DNA of 64,000 nucleotides, from assembly GCF_040289485.1 (NCBI RefSeq), contig NZ_PSLG01000004.1, positions 3,230-67,229 on the forward strand, given 5' to 3'. A program made the translations under genes and the position numbers. The notes below the pieces were generated by a model, which had not been told where the DNA came from, made no database searches, and saw only the letters and a list, made by a program, of their open reading frames with translations. The stretch is from Thermoflexus sp040289485. GTDB lineage: Bacteria > Chloroflexota > Anaerolineae > Thermoflexales > Thermoflexaceae. This document shows positions 19,322 to 27,599 of this stretch, in pieces. Within the stretch, counting starts at the first letter, position 1, and every line of letters begins with the position of its first letter.

Positions 19322-19756
19322 ATGGCGCTCGAGCATAGGGACGGCCAGGTGGTGGCGTTGTTCCGCTGCCCGGGCCACCGGGAGCCCATGGAGCCCCTCC
19401 CGCTGGTCTATGCGGAGACCGACCGGGGGTTCCCCGGGGATTCCCATGCCCGTCCCGGATCCTCCCGTCAGATCCTGCTGATGGACGTCGAGACCCTCGA
19501 GTCGTTGGGGCTCTCCCCCGGTGCGGTGCGGGAGAACATCACCCTCCAGGGGATCCCGCTGACCGACCTCCGGCCGGGCGATCGCCTGCAGGTGGGCGAG
19601 GCCGTCCTCGAGATCACCCGGCCGTGCACCCCCTGTGGGCGGATGGATGAGATCCGCCCCGGCCTCCAGGAGGCGTTGCGGGGTCGGCGGGGGATGCTGG
19701 CCCGTGTCCTCCAGGGTGGCTGGATCCGCCGCGGCGACCCGGTCCGTCGGCGTTGA
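19322..19756 (+). CDS. MOSC domain protein
   Basis: This small protein of about 144 residues is a stand-alone MOSC domain, related to the C-terminal domain of molybdenum cofactor sulfurase and to YiiM-type proteins that bind or transfer sulfur. The domain shows the central VRENITLQGIPLTDLRPGDRL region and the conserved cysteine motif ITRPCTPCGRM. I prefer ATG 19322, which has GGAGG close in front, over the ATG at 19286. It lies between isocitrate dehydrogenase and rex on the same strand. The precise substrate is unknown; a role in detoxifying modified bases or in molybdenum cofactor metabolism is a family-based guess. Confidence 0.82.
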   Translation: MALEHRDGQVVALFRCPGHREPMEPLPLVYAETDRGFPGDSHARPGSSRQILLMDVETLESLGLSPGAVRENITLQGIPLTDLRPGDRLQVGEAVLEITRPCTPCGRMDEIRPGLQEALRGRRGMLARVLQGGWIRRGDPVRRR

Positions 19757-19795
19757 CCGGCCCGTCTTGCCCTCCGAAATCGATTCCCCCACGCG

Positions 19796-19824
19796 TTGTG
19801 TGTTTCACAAACTTGTGCTACAAA
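19796..19824 (+). promoter_or_regulatory. rex promoter with overlapping TTGTG/CACAA half-sites
   Basis: TTGTGT (19796-19801), 17 bases and TACAAA (19819-19824) form a plausible promoter about 30 bases before the rex start. Within it lie TTGTG (19796-19800), CACAA (19806-19810) and TTGTG (19813-19817), half-sites of the known Rex operator TTGTGAA-N4-TTCACAA, although the spacing is shorter than the consensus. This placement suggests that Rex represses its own gene. Confidence 0.5.
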
Positions 19825-19856
19825 AGGGCCAGACTTTCGATGCGGGGGTGCGCGCG

Positions 19857-20516
19857 ATGGGTGCGGTCCGCAAGGTGTCGGAAATCGTGATTGGACGCCT
19901 TCCGATCTACTTGCGGGCGCTGCAGGTGATGGCGGCGGAGGGGCGCGAGGTCACCTCCTCCCAGGAGCTGGGGGAGCGCCTGGGGATCAGCTCGGCCCAG
20001 ATCCGCAAGGATCTCTCTTACTTCGGCAACTTTGGGAAGCAGGGGACCGGTTATCGGATCCCAGACCTGATCGCGCATCTCAAGCGCATCCTGAAGGTGG
20101 ACCGGACGTGGGACATGATCCTGGTGGGGGCTGGGAACCTGGGGCACGCCCTGGCCCAGTATCAGGGGTTCGTCCCGCGGGGCTTCCGTCTGGTTGCCAT
20201 CTTCGACAACGATCCGGAGAAGATCGGACGGCCGGTGGGCCCCCACATCGTCCGGGACGTGCAGGAGCTCCCCGAGTTCGTGGCCGCCCATCGGATCCAG
20301 ATCGCTATGATCGCGGTGCCTGCCTCCGCCGCCCAGGAGGTCGCCGATCTCTGCGTCCAAGCCGGGATCCGCGCCCTCCTCAACTACGCGCCGATCCACC
20401 TGCGGGTCCCGCCAGGCGTGTGGGTCCAATACATCGATCCGGTGATCCACCTGCAACAGATGACTTATTATCTGGAGGACGCCGGCGGGCCGGCGGAAGG
20501 CGCGGCTGCCGGCTGA
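19857..20516 (+). CDS. rex: Redox-sensing transcriptional repressor Rex
   Basis: This 219-residue protein is Rex, a dimeric repressor that leaves DNA when NADH binds, so it reads the NADH/NAD+ ratio and switches respiratory and fermentative genes. An N-terminal winged helix (about residues 1-75) contains SSQELGERLGISSAQIRKDL and SYFGNFGKQGTGY. The Rossmann domain starts with the NADH-binding ILVGAGNLGHAL, then has FDNDPEKIG, and ends with the domain-swapped helix HLQQMTYYLED. The ATG at 19857 has GGGGGTG upstream; the much longer open frame reaching back into the MOSC gene is not used. Its likely targets in this window are its own promoter and perhaps the nuo operons. Confidence 0.95.
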   Translation: MGAVRKVSEIVIGRLPIYLRALQVMAAEGREVTSSQELGERLGISSAQIRKDLSYFGNFGKQGTGYRIPDLIAHLKRILKVDRTWDMILVGAGNLGHALAQYQGFVPRGFRLVAIFDNDPEKIGRPVGPHIVRDVQELPEFVAAHRIQIAMIAVPASAAQEVADLCVQAGIRALLNYAPIHLRVPPGVWVQYIDPVIHLQQMTYYLEDAGGPAEGAAAG

Positions 20517-20525
20517 GGGCATCCC

Positions 20526-20547
20526 CTACCGCGCGCTCGGGCGGTAG
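20526..20547. terminator. Hairpin between convergent rex and mreB
   Basis: CTACCGC (20526-20532) pairs with GCGGTAG (20541-20547) around an 8-base loop in the 60-base gap between two converging genes. No clear T-run flanks it on either strand, so its role as a bidirectional terminator is only possible. Confidence 0.3.
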
Positions 20548-20576
20548 AACCCATTCGAACGGCGAGGGGCTTCTCC

Positions 20577-21599
20577 TCAGAGCGAGGACCAGATCGTTGT
20601 GAGGGTGCGCCGGAACAGGTGGATGTTTTCGAGGGCCTTCCCCGCCCCGATGGCCACACAAGCCATCGGGGCGTCGGCCACGTAAGCGGGGACGCCGGTC
20701 TGGCGGGTGAGCAGCTCGTCGATGCGCCGCAGCATCGCCCCTCCACCGACCAGGGCCATGCCGCGATCGATGATGTCCGAGGCCAGCTCAGGGGGCGTGC
20801 GCTCCAGGACCGCCCGCACCACCCCGATGATCGCTTGCAACGGCTCCTGGATGGCCTCCAGGACCTCATCGGAGCTCAAAGAGATGGTGCGCGGCAGCCC
20901 GCTCACCAGGTCCCTCCCCTGCACCTCCATGGCCAGCGGTGGGTCGATAGGAAGGGCTGTCCCGATTTGGATCTTCACCTGCTCCGCCGTCGGCTCCCCG
21001 ATGGCCAGGTTGTATTTCCGCCGCACGTAGCCGATGATGGCCTCGTCCATGCGGATCCCGCCCACCCGCACCGAGTGGGCGGTCACGATCCCCAGCATGG
21101 AGATCACCGCCGCCTCGGTGGTCCCGCCCCCCAGGTCGACGACCATGTTCCCCGTGGGGGTATCCACGGGGAGGCCGGCGCCCAGGGCAGCCGCCAACGG
21201 CTCCGGGATCAGGTAGACGTGGCTGGGGTGGGCGCCGGCGGCCACGGCGGCCTCGTGCACCGCCCGGCTCTCCACGCTGGTCACCCCGTAGGGCACGGAG
21301 ATCATCACATGGGGTCGGAAGAGGCGGATGGGACCGCAGACCTTGGCGATGAAGTAGCGCAGCATCCGCTCGGTGACATAATAATCGGCGATCACCCCGT
21401 CCCGCAGCGGGCGGATCACCTCGATGATCTCCGGCGTGCGGCCATACATCGCCCGCGCCTCTTCGCCGACCGCCAGGATCTCGTCCCCATCCACTGGCAT
21501 GGCCACGACGGAGGGCTCCTGGAGGACAACCCCCCGGCCGACCTCATAGACCAGCACGTTGGCCGTGCCCAAATCGATGCCCAGCCGCTTGACCCACAT
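20577..21599 (-). CDS. mreB: Rod shape-determining protein MreB family
   Basis: This 340-residue protein is a bacterial actin of the MreB/Mbl family, which forms membrane-bound filaments and guides cell-wall synthesis. The actin-type nucleotide-binding motifs are clear: LGIDLGTANVLVY (phosphate 1), RPLRDGVIADY, VPYGVTSVESRAV, MVVDLGGGTTEAAVISM (phosphate 2) and the adenosine motif GMALVGGGAMLRRID. The length is typical. The ATG at 21599 comes only 5 bases after the atpC stop, so it appears to be the last gene of the atpA-G-D-C operon. The long upstream extension of this frame into atpC is a shadow. The partners mreC and mreD are not in the window. Confidence 0.92.
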   Translation of the reverse strand: MWVKRLGIDLGTANVLVYEVGRGVVLQEPSVVAMPVDGDEILAVGEEARAMYGRTPEIIEVIRPLRDGVIADYYVTERMLRYFIAKVCGPIRLFRPHVMISVPYGVTSVESRAVHEAAVAAGAHPSHVYLIPEPLAAALGAGLPVDTPTGNMVVDLGGGTTEAAVISMLGIVTAHSVRVGGIRMDEAIIGYVRRKYNLAIGEPTAEQVKIQIGTALPIDPPLAMEVQGRDLVSGLPRTISLSSDEVLEAIQEPLQAIIGVVRAVLERTPPELASDIIDRGMALVGGGAMLRRIDELLTRQTGVPAYVADAPMACVAIGAGKALENIHLFRRTLTTIWSSL

Positions 21600-21604
21600 G
21601 GCCC

Positions 21605-22033
21605 TCAACCCGCATGACCTTCTCGGCGGATGCGGCGGCGGCGGGCGACCTCCAAGCGGACCCGGGAGCGACGCAGGGCGGCCAGGGCGGCATTCAGGTC
21701 GACGCCCGCTGGCTGCTCCTTGAGGATCTGCTCCGCCCGCTGGCGGGCCTCCTCTGCCCGGGCCACGTCGATCTCTTCGGCCCGCTCTGCCACATCGGCC
21801 AAGACGATCACCTTCTCCGGGGTCACCTCCATGAACCCCCCGTGGATGGCGAACCACAACTCCTCGCTTCCTCGCCGGGCCAGCAGAGGGCCGATGCCCA
21901 GGGCCGTGAGCAGGGGCGCGTGCCCGGGCAGGATCCCCAGTTCCCCCTCCGCCCCGGGGGCCACCACCATGTCCACATCGCCGCTGAACAACGCCCGCTC
22001 CTGGGTGACGATCTCTAAACGCAACGGGCTCAT
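21605..22033 (-). CDS. atpC: ATP synthase F1 subunit epsilon
   Basis: This 142-residue protein is the epsilon subunit of the F1 central stalk, which couples rotation to catalysis and can inhibit ATP hydrolysis. The N-terminal beta-sandwich has the family motif GELGILPGHAPLLTALGIG, then FAIHGGFMEVTPEKVIVLAD; the C-terminal two-helix part has EEARQRAEQILKE and a very arginine-rich end. The ATG at 22033 follows GGAGG; the longer frame into atpD is not used. It is the fourth gene of the F1 cluster, 50 bases after atpD and 5 bases before mreB. Confidence 0.93.
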   Translation of the reverse strand: MSPLRLEIVTQERALFSGDVDMVVAPGAEGELGILPGHAPLLTALGIGPLLARRGSEELWFAIHGGFMEVTPEKVIVLADVAERAEEIDVARAEEARQRAEQILKEQPAGVDLNAALAALRRSRVRLEVARRRRIRREGHAG

Positions 22034-22082
22034 CCGCCGATCCCCTCCGGCAAGGAGATGACGAAGGGCGCGCCGGCCCCGC

Positions 22083-23492
22083 TCACCGCAGCTCCCCGCG
22101 CCGCATCCGCTCCGCCTTCTCCACCGCCTCATCGATGGTGCCGACCATGTAAAAGGCGGCCTCGGGCAGGTCGTCGTGCTTCCCCTCCAGGATCTCTTTG
22201 AAGCCGCGCACCGTCTCCTTCAGGGGAACATAGCGACCCGGCAGCCCGGTGAATTGCTCGGCGACGAACATGGGCTGGCTGAAGAAGCGCTCGATCTTTC
22301 GGGCGCGGGCGACGATGAGTTTGTCCTCCTCCGAGAGCTCATCGATGCCCAGGATGGCGATGATGTCCTGGAGGTCCTTATAGCGCTGGAGCACCCGCTG
22401 CACCTCCCGGGCCACTGTGTAATGCTCCTCGCCCACAATGCGGGGGTCCAGGATGCGGCTGGTGGAGGCCAGGGGGTCCACCGCGGGGTAGATCCCCTTC
22501 TCGGCGATGCTCCGCTCCAGGGCGATGGTCGCGTCCAGGTGGGCGAAGGTGGCCACCGGCGCCGGGTCCGAGTAGTCGTCGGCGGGGACGTAGACGGCCT
22601 GCATGGAGGTGATGGCCCCGCGCCGGGTGGAGGTGATCCGCTCCTGAAGCTGACCCATCTCGAAGGCCAAGGTGGGTTGATAGCCGACCGCCGAGGGCAT
22701 GCGCCCCAACAGGGCCGAGACCTCAGAACCGGACATCACGAAGCGGAAGATGTTGTCGATGAAGAGCAACACATCGCGGCCCTGATCTCGGAAATACTCT
22801 GCCATAGTGAGGGCGGTGAGGCCAACCCGCAGGCGGACCCCCGGGGGCTCGTTCATCTGGCCGAAGACCATCACTGTCTTATCCATCACCCCGGCCTCGA
22901 TCATCTCACGATACAACTGCGTCCCCTCGCGGGTCCGCTCGCCCACCCCGGCGAAGACCGAGATCCCCTTGTGGACCGTGGCGATGTTGCGGATCAGTTC
23001 CATGATGATCACCGTCTTGCCCACCCCGGCCCCGCCGAAGACGGCCACCTTCCCCCCGCGCATAAAGGGGGCGATCAGGTCGATCACCTTGAGCCCGGTC
23101 TCGAAGATCTCCACCTGGGTGGACTGTTCCTCCAAGGCGGGCGGGGGCTGATGGATGGGGCGGTACTCCTGGGCGCGGACAGGGCCTTTCTCGTCGATGG
23201 GCTCGCCCAGGACGTTAAAGACGCGCCCCAGGGCGACCTCGCCCACCGGGACGGTGATGGGGGCGCCGGTGTCGTAGGCGACCATCCCCCGGCGCAGGCC
23301 ATCCGTGGTGTCCATGGCGATGCACCGCACCACCCCGCCGCTGAGGTGCTGTTGCACCTCGAGCACCAGACGATGCCCATCGCGCGGGATCTCAATGGCG
23401 TTGTAGATATCCGGCAACTCCTCCGGTGGGAACTCCACATCCACCACGTTCCCCAGGATCTGCACGATCCGACCGACCGACCCCTTGGCCAT
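22083..23492 (-). CDS. atpD: ATP synthase F1 subunit beta
   Basis: This 469-residue protein is the catalytic beta subunit of F1. Walker A is GGAGVGKTVIIMELIRN, the catalytic glutamate lies in GVGERTREG, and the DELSEED loop that pushes the rotor is present in the form DELSEED. The ATP-site motif LFIDNIFRF is also seen. Nothing unusual was found in the length or motifs. ATG 23492 is preferred over GTG 23498 because the GGAGG site sits 9 bases from the ATG but only 3 bases from the GTG. It lies between atpG (80 bases) and atpC (49 bases). Confidence 0.97.
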   Translation of the reverse strand: MAKGSVGRIVQILGNVVDVEFPPEELPDIYNAIEIPRDGHRLVLEVQQHLSGGVVRCIAMDTTDGLRRGMVAYDTGAPITVPVGEVALGRVFNVLGEPIDEKGPVRAQEYRPIHQPPPALEEQSTQVEIFETGLKVIDLIAPFMRGGKVAVFGGAGVGKTVIIMELIRNIATVHKGISVFAGVGERTREGTQLYREMIEAGVMDKTVMVFGQMNEPPGVRLRVGLTALTMAEYFRDQGRDVLLFIDNIFRFVMSGSEVSALLGRMPSAVGYQPTLAFEMGQLQERITSTRRGAITSMQAVYVPADDYSDPAPVATFAHLDATIALERSIAEKGIYPAVDPLASTSRILDPRIVGEEHYTVAREVQRVLQRYKDLQDIIAILGIDELSEEDKLIVARARKIERFFSQPMFVAEQFTGLPGRYVPLKETVRGFKEILEGKHDDLPEAAFYMVGTIDEAVEKAERMRRGELR

Positions 23493-23572
23493 CCTCACTC
23501 ACCTCCCCGACGAAAGGATATGGTCTGCGACCTCTGGCGTGCGCCCGTGGTTGCTCCGCACATCCGCGCCGC

Positions 23573-24523
23573 TCACCGGCCCGGCGCCCCCTGGACCCGG
23601 GCCCGGATCTGGGCGCGGGCGGCCTGGCGCATGGCCTCGGCGCCGCCGGCGATGTCCAGCATCTCGCTGGTGATGGACTGCTGGCGCGCCTTGTTGTAGT
23701 TCAGGGTCAGGGTGTAGATCAGGTTTTCTGCGTTTTCCGTGGCGTTGCGCATGGCCACCATGCGGGCGGAGTGCTCGCTGGCCAGGCTCTCCAGCACAGC
23801 CTGGTAGACCTGGAGCTCCACAAAGCGCGGCAAGATCACCTCCAGCAACTGGGCAGGATCCGGCTCGTAGAGGAAGGTCTTGTTGGCCACCGCCCTTGTG
23901 TCGATGCGCTCGACGGCCTCGGGGACCGCCGGCTCGGGCCCGCCGGTCAGGCGGAGGGGGAGCAGCCGGCGCACCCGCGGGCGCTGCACCATCGTGTTGA
24001 TGAAATCCGTGTAGGCCACGTAGACCTCGTCGAAGTTCCCGCGGAGGAACTCCTCCATAGCCACCCGGGCGATCGGCCGCACGTCCGCGAAGCGGGGCCA
24101 GCGCGGCATGGGGGAGAAGTCTGCCACCAGGGGACCCCGCACCCGCGCCACCGCGTCCCGCCCCTTGCGGCCCACCGTCAGGAAGGAGACCGGCGCTCGG
24201 CTCACCGCTGCGAAGCGGAAAGCCAGGCGGATGATGTTGTCGTTATAAGCCCCGCACAGCCCACGATCCGCCGTGATCAGCACGAGCAAGGCGCGCCGGA
24301 CCGGGCGGACCTCCAAGAGGGGGTGGAGCAACGCCCCGGCCTCGGCCTGGTGGGCTAGATGGACCAGGACCTCCCAGGCCTTCTGGGAATAAGGACGGGA
24401 GGCCAGGGTCATCTCCTGGGCCCGCCGCATCTTGGAGGCGGAGACCGCCTCCATGGCCCGGGTGATCTGGGCGATGCTGCGAACCGTTCGAAGGCGGCGC
24501 CTCAACTCCCGCAGGGTCGGCAC
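23573..24523 (-). CDS. atpG: ATP synthase F1 subunit gamma
   Basis: This protein of about 316 residues is the rotor shaft of F1. The N-terminal helix has IAQITRAMEAVSASKMRRAQ, the middle has ITADRGLCGAYNDN, and the C-terminal helix ends the usual way with SARMVAMRNATENAENLI and LNYNKARQQSITSEMLDI. It is slightly longer than the common length of about 290. Two GTG codons, at 24529 and 24523, compete for initiation; AGGAGG sits 5 bases before the second, so I chose 24523. There is no ATG alternative nearby. It is separated from atpA by a gap of about 175 bases that holds only a doubtful 30-codon frame. Confidence 0.95.
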   Translation of the reverse strand: MPTLRELRRRLRTVRSIAQITRAMEAVSASKMRRAQEMTLASRPYSQKAWEVLVHLAHQAEAGALLHPLLEVRPVRRALLVLITADRGLCGAYNDNIIRLAFRFAAVSRAPVSFLTVGRKGRDAVARVRGPLVADFSPMPRWPRFADVRPIARVAMEEFLRGNFDEVYVAYTDFINTMVQRPRVRRLLPLRLTGGPEPAVPEAVERIDTRAVANKTFLYEPDPAQLLEVILPRFVELQVYQAVLESLASEHSARMVAMRNATENAENLIYTLTLNYNKARQQSITSEMLDIAGGAEAMRQAARAQIRARVQGAPGR

Positions 24524-24698
24524 ACACACCTCCTCATCGGCTCAGGATGCTGCCCCCCCGCGCCCGAGAGGATCTGGCCCCAGCTTCAACCTCACGGGAG
24601 CAGGGAATCCCTCACAACCGCTCCGTCCGCACCCGGGTGGAACAGCACCATCTCCACCTGGACACGGGCTGCCGCCGCGGCCATCCCGCCGGCCCCCC

Positions 24699-26390
24699 TC
24701 ACCCCGCCAGCCAGGTCCGGTTGAACTCCTCGATGGCCCGCCGGAGCTTCTCCTCGGTCTCCTTGGTGATCTCCTTGCGCTCGGCGATGTCCCGGCCGAC
24801 CTCCGGGTAGTTGGCGGCCATGAACCGGAGGAACTCCTTCTCCCACTGGCGCACCTTCTCCACTGGGATGGGGTCCAGATAGCCGTTGGTCCCGGCGAAG
24901 ATCACCATCACCTGCTCCTCGAGGGGCATCGGCTCATACTGGGGCTGCTTGAGGATCTCGGTGAGCCGCTTGCCCCGCTCAATGATGGCCAGGGTCGTCT
25001 TGTCCAGGTCGGAGCCGAACTGGACGAAGGCGGCCAGTTCCCGGAACTGGGCCATCTCCAGCCGCAGGCGCCCGGCCACCTGTTTCATGGCTTTGGTCTG
25101 GGCCGCGCCGCCGACGCGCGAGACCGAGATCCCCACGTTGACCGCCGGCCGGATGCCGGCGTTGAACAGATCCGTCTCCAGGTAGATCTGTCCGTCGGTG
25201 ATGGAGATCACGTTGGTGGGGATGTAGGCGGATACGTCCCCCAACTGGGTCTCGACGATGGGCAACGCCGTGAGGCTCCCGCCGGACCCCTTCACCTTCA
25301 GGATCTTCAGGTTGTCCTTATCGGGGCGGGCCTGGAGGACCTGCAGGGCTTCCTTATAGCCCAGGGGGCCGGTGTAAACTTTCCCGTCCACCCCTTCCTT
25401 CGTGTCCTCCGGCGCATCCTTGGGGACCAGGATGTATTTGTTGGCCAGACGGGCGGCCCGCTCCAGCAATCGGGAGTGGAGATAGAAGATGTCGCCGGGA
25501 TAGGCCTCGCGGCCGGGCGGGCGACGGAGCAACAGGGAGACCTGTCGGTAGGCCCAAGCGTGCTTAGTGAGGTCATCATAGACGATGAGGGCGTCGTTGA
25601 CCAACTGGCCATCGACGATCACACCGTTCTCCATGACCTCCTCGCCCATCGCGCAGCCCGCGTAGGGGGCGATGTATTGGAGGGCCGCCGGGTCGGAGGC
25701 GGAGGCCACCACCACGATGGTGTAGTCCATGGCCCCATAGCGCTCCAGGGTGGCCACCAGGCGGGCGACCTGGGCCCGTTTCTGGCCGATGGCCACGTAG
25801 ATGCAGACCATCCCCTTGCCCTTCTGGTTGATGATGGTGTCCACCGCCAGCGCCGTCTTGCCCGTCTGGCGGTCCCCGATGATCAACTCCCGCTGGCCGC
25901 GGCCGATGGGGATCATCGCATCGATGGCCTTGATGCCGGTCTGGACCGGCGTGTCCACATCCTGGCGCTTGGTCACGCCGGGGGCGATGCGCTCGATGGG
26001 CCGGTACCGATCGGTGACGATGGGGCCCTTCCCGTCCAGGGGGCGGCCCAGCGGGTCCACCACCCGCCCCAGCAGGGCCTGGCCCACCGGAACGGAGGCG
26101 ATGCGGCCGGTGCCACGCACCTTCATCCCCTGTCGGATCCCGCTGAAATCCCCGAGGATGATGACGCCGATGTTGTCCCGCTCCAGGTTGAAGGCGATCC
26201 CCATCACGCCGTTCTCGAACTCCACCAGCTCGCTGGCCATCACATTGCTGAGGCCCGAGCAGCGGGCGATGCCGTCACCGGCCTCGATCACCTCGCCGAT
26301 CTCGGCCATCTCCACTGTGGGCATGAAGGTCTCGATGCGCTGTTGTAAGGAGGCAATCCACTCCTGCCAGATCTCCGACCGATCGGCCAT
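24699..26390 (-). CDS. atpA: ATP synthase F1 subunit alpha with insertion
   Basis: This 563-residue protein is the alpha subunit of F1. Walker A is GDRQTGKTALAVD, followed by YVAIGQKRAQVARLV and YDDLTKHAWAYRQVSLLLRRPPGRE. After LHSRLLERAARL, it carries about 56 residues before GSLTALPIVETQ, where E. coli has about 18. The insert includes DAPEDTKEGVDGKVYTGPLG and makes the chain about 50 residues longer than usual. The C-terminal domain is normal. The start has GGAGGGG. This is the first gene of the F1 cluster; no delta gene (atpH) lies in front of it, where most bacteria have it. Instead, two Uma2 genes lie upstream. Confidence 0.95.
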   Translation of the reverse strand: MADRSEIWQEWIASLQQRIETFMPTVEMAEIGEVIEAGDGIARCSGLSNVMASELVEFENGVMGIAFNLERDNIGVIILGDFSGIRQGMKVRGTGRIASVPVGQALLGRVVDPLGRPLDGKGPIVTDRYRPIERIAPGVTKRQDVDTPVQTGIKAIDAMIPIGRGQRELIIGDRQTGKTALAVDTIINQKGKGMVCIYVAIGQKRAQVARLVATLERYGAMDYTIVVVASASDPAALQYIAPYAGCAMGEEVMENGVIVDGQLVNDALIVYDDLTKHAWAYRQVSLLLRRPPGREAYPGDIFYLHSRLLERAARLANKYILVPKDAPEDTKEGVDGKVYTGPLGYKEALQVLQARPDKDNLKILKVKGSGGSLTALPIVETQLGDVSAYIPTNVISITDGQIYLETDLFNAGIRPAVNVGISVSRVGGAAQTKAMKQVAGRLRLEMAQFRELAAFVQFGSDLDKTTLAIIERGKRLTEILKQPQYEPMPLEEQVMVIFAGTNGYLDPIPVEKVRQWEKEFLRFMAANYPEVGRDIAERKEITKETEEKLRRAIEEFNRTWLAG

Positions 26391-26435
26391 CGCATCCCCT
26401 CCTGCGCGGAAGTTTTGGAAGAGAGCCGGTCCCTG

Positions 26436-27008
26436 TCAGCAGCGAGGCTTCCCCAGGATCTCCTCCACCGGCAAGACGCAGTCCGGGAAGGCCAGCGGCG
26501 CCAGGGTCTCCCCCGGCCCCAGGCGGCGCACCGACCGGTAGCCCTCCACCCCAGGCTCCCGGTATACCTCCACCACCCCCGCCGCCAGATCCACCAGCCA
26601 AAACTCCGGGATCCCCGCCCGCCCATACAGCGGCGCCTTCACCCCACGATCCCCCTCCACCGAACGGTCCGCCACCTCCACCACCAACCACACATCCCCA
26701 GGACCCGGATGCTCCGCCTCGTAAAAATCCTCCCGCGGCCGCAACAAGGCCACGTCCGGCTGCGGCTCCGAATACACCCCCAAACGGATCGGATTCTGAG
26801 GCCACACCACCGCCCGTTCCCCCAGACGTTGGCTGAAGATCCGCACCAACCGGGCCACTGTCCCCGCGTGGCGGCTCCCGATGGGCGACATCTCTAGGAT
26901 CTCCCCCTCGATCAGCTCCACCCGATCGTCCTCCGAGAGGATCCCAGCCTCCCGCATCCGATGATAATCCTCCACCGTGAACAGCCGCCGAGCCACCCGA
27001 ACCACCAT
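26436..27008 (-). CDS. Uma2 family protein (copy 1, downstream)
   Basis: This 190-residue protein belongs to the Uma2 (DUF820) family, predicted PD-(D/E)xK-type nucleases that are abundant in Cyanobacteria and Chloroflexota and whose biological role is not established. Conserved features are the N-terminal FTVEDYHRMREAGIL, VELIEGEILEMSPIGSRHA, the catalytic-type PQPDVALLRP, and VVEVADRS followed by KAPLYGRAGIPEFWLVD. It is the second member of a tandem pair, and its first 170 or so residues are identical to those of copy 2. Only the last 17 residues differ, ending VLPVEEILGKPRC. It sits just upstream of atpA, 45 bases away, and may be read through into the F1 genes. Confidence 0.85.
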   Translation of the reverse strand: MVVRVARRLFTVEDYHRMREAGILSEDDRVELIEGEILEMSPIGSRHAGTVARLVRIFSQRLGERAVVWPQNPIRLGVYSEPQPDVALLRPREDFYEAEHPGPGDVWLVVEVADRSVEGDRGVKAPLYGRAGIPEFWLVDLAAGVVEVYREPGVEGYRSVRRLGPGETLAPLAFPDCVLPVEEILGKPRC

Positions 27009-27015
27009 CCCGACC
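26482..27015. repeat. Tandem direct repeat, unit A (about 534 bp)
   Basis: This stretch is repeated with an offset of 591 bases at 27073-27606. In my reading the two units differ at a single base (26973 C against 27564 T, silent in the protein). Each unit contains the start and most of a Uma2 gene. The 3' ends of the two genes lie outside the repeat, which is why their C-termini differ. This indicates a recent duplication or gene conversion. Confidence 0.9.
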
Positions 27016-27026
27016 TCCAGGTCATG

Positions 27027-27599
27027 TCATCGCGGATAGGACCGAAGGATCTCCTCTACCTTGAGGGCAAGATCCGGGAAGGCCAGCGGCGCCAGGGTCT
27101 CCCCCGGCCCCAGGCGGCGCACCGACCGGTAGCCCTCCACCCCAGGCTCCCGGTATACCTCCACCACCCCCGCCGCCAGATCCACCAGCCAAAACTCCGG
27201 GATCCCCGCCCGCCCATACAGCGGCGCCTTCACCCCACGATCCCCCTCCACCGAACGGTCCGCCACCTCCACCACCAACCACACATCCCCAGGACCCGGA
27301 TGCTCCGCCTCGTAAAAATCCTCCCGCGGCCGCAACAAGGCCACGTCCGGCTGCGGCTCCGAATACACCCCCAAACGGATCGGATTCTGAGGCCACACCA
27401 CCGCCCGTTCCCCCAGACGTTGGCTGAAGATCCGCACCAACCGGGCCACTGTCCCCGCGTGGCGGCTCCCGATGGGCGACATCTCTAGGATCTCCCCCTC
27501 GATCAGCTCCACCCGATCGTCCTCCGAGAGGATCCCAGCCTCCCGCATCCGATGATAATCCTCTACCGTGAACAGCCGCCGAGCCACCCGAACCACCAT
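27027..27599 (-). CDS. Uma2 family protein (copy 2, upstream)
   Basis: This is the first gene of the tandem Uma2 pair, also 190 residues. The fold motifs are the same as in the other copy: IEGEILEMSP, PQPDVALLRP, VVEVADRS and GIPEFWLVD. The C-terminus ends DLALKVEEILRSYPR, closer to the usual Uma2 ending, so this may be the parental gene. A promoter-like extended -10 lies 36 bases upstream. The gap to copy 1 is only 18 bases, so the two form one transcript. Target and function are unknown. Confidence 0.87.
   Translation of the reverse strand: MVVRVARRLFTVEDYHRMREAGILSEDDRVELIEGEILEMSPIGSRHAGTVARLVRIFSQRLGERAVVWPQNPIRLGVYSEPQPDVALLRPREDFYEAEHPGPGDVWLVVEVADRSVEGDRGVKAPLYGRAGIPEFWLVDLAAGVVEVYREPGVEGYRSVRRLGPGETLAPLAFPDLALKVEEILRSYPR

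Noticed and set aside
21600..21857. 86-codon N-terminal extension of mreB
   Set aside because: It overlaps atpC and is of low complexity; MreB proteins start at the MWVKRLGIDLGT position.
24592..24684. Small frame of 30 codons in the atpA-atpG gap, with a purine-rich stretch before its ATG
   Set aside because: No recognisable family, and the frame continues as an open shadow from inside atpA. It could be real, but the sequence alone does not support a gene.
26391..26435. Position where atpH would be expected before atpA
   Set aside because: The gap is only 45 bases and is followed by Uma2 genes on the upstream side. No delta-like sequence was found there or elsewhere in the window apart from the fusion in atpF.
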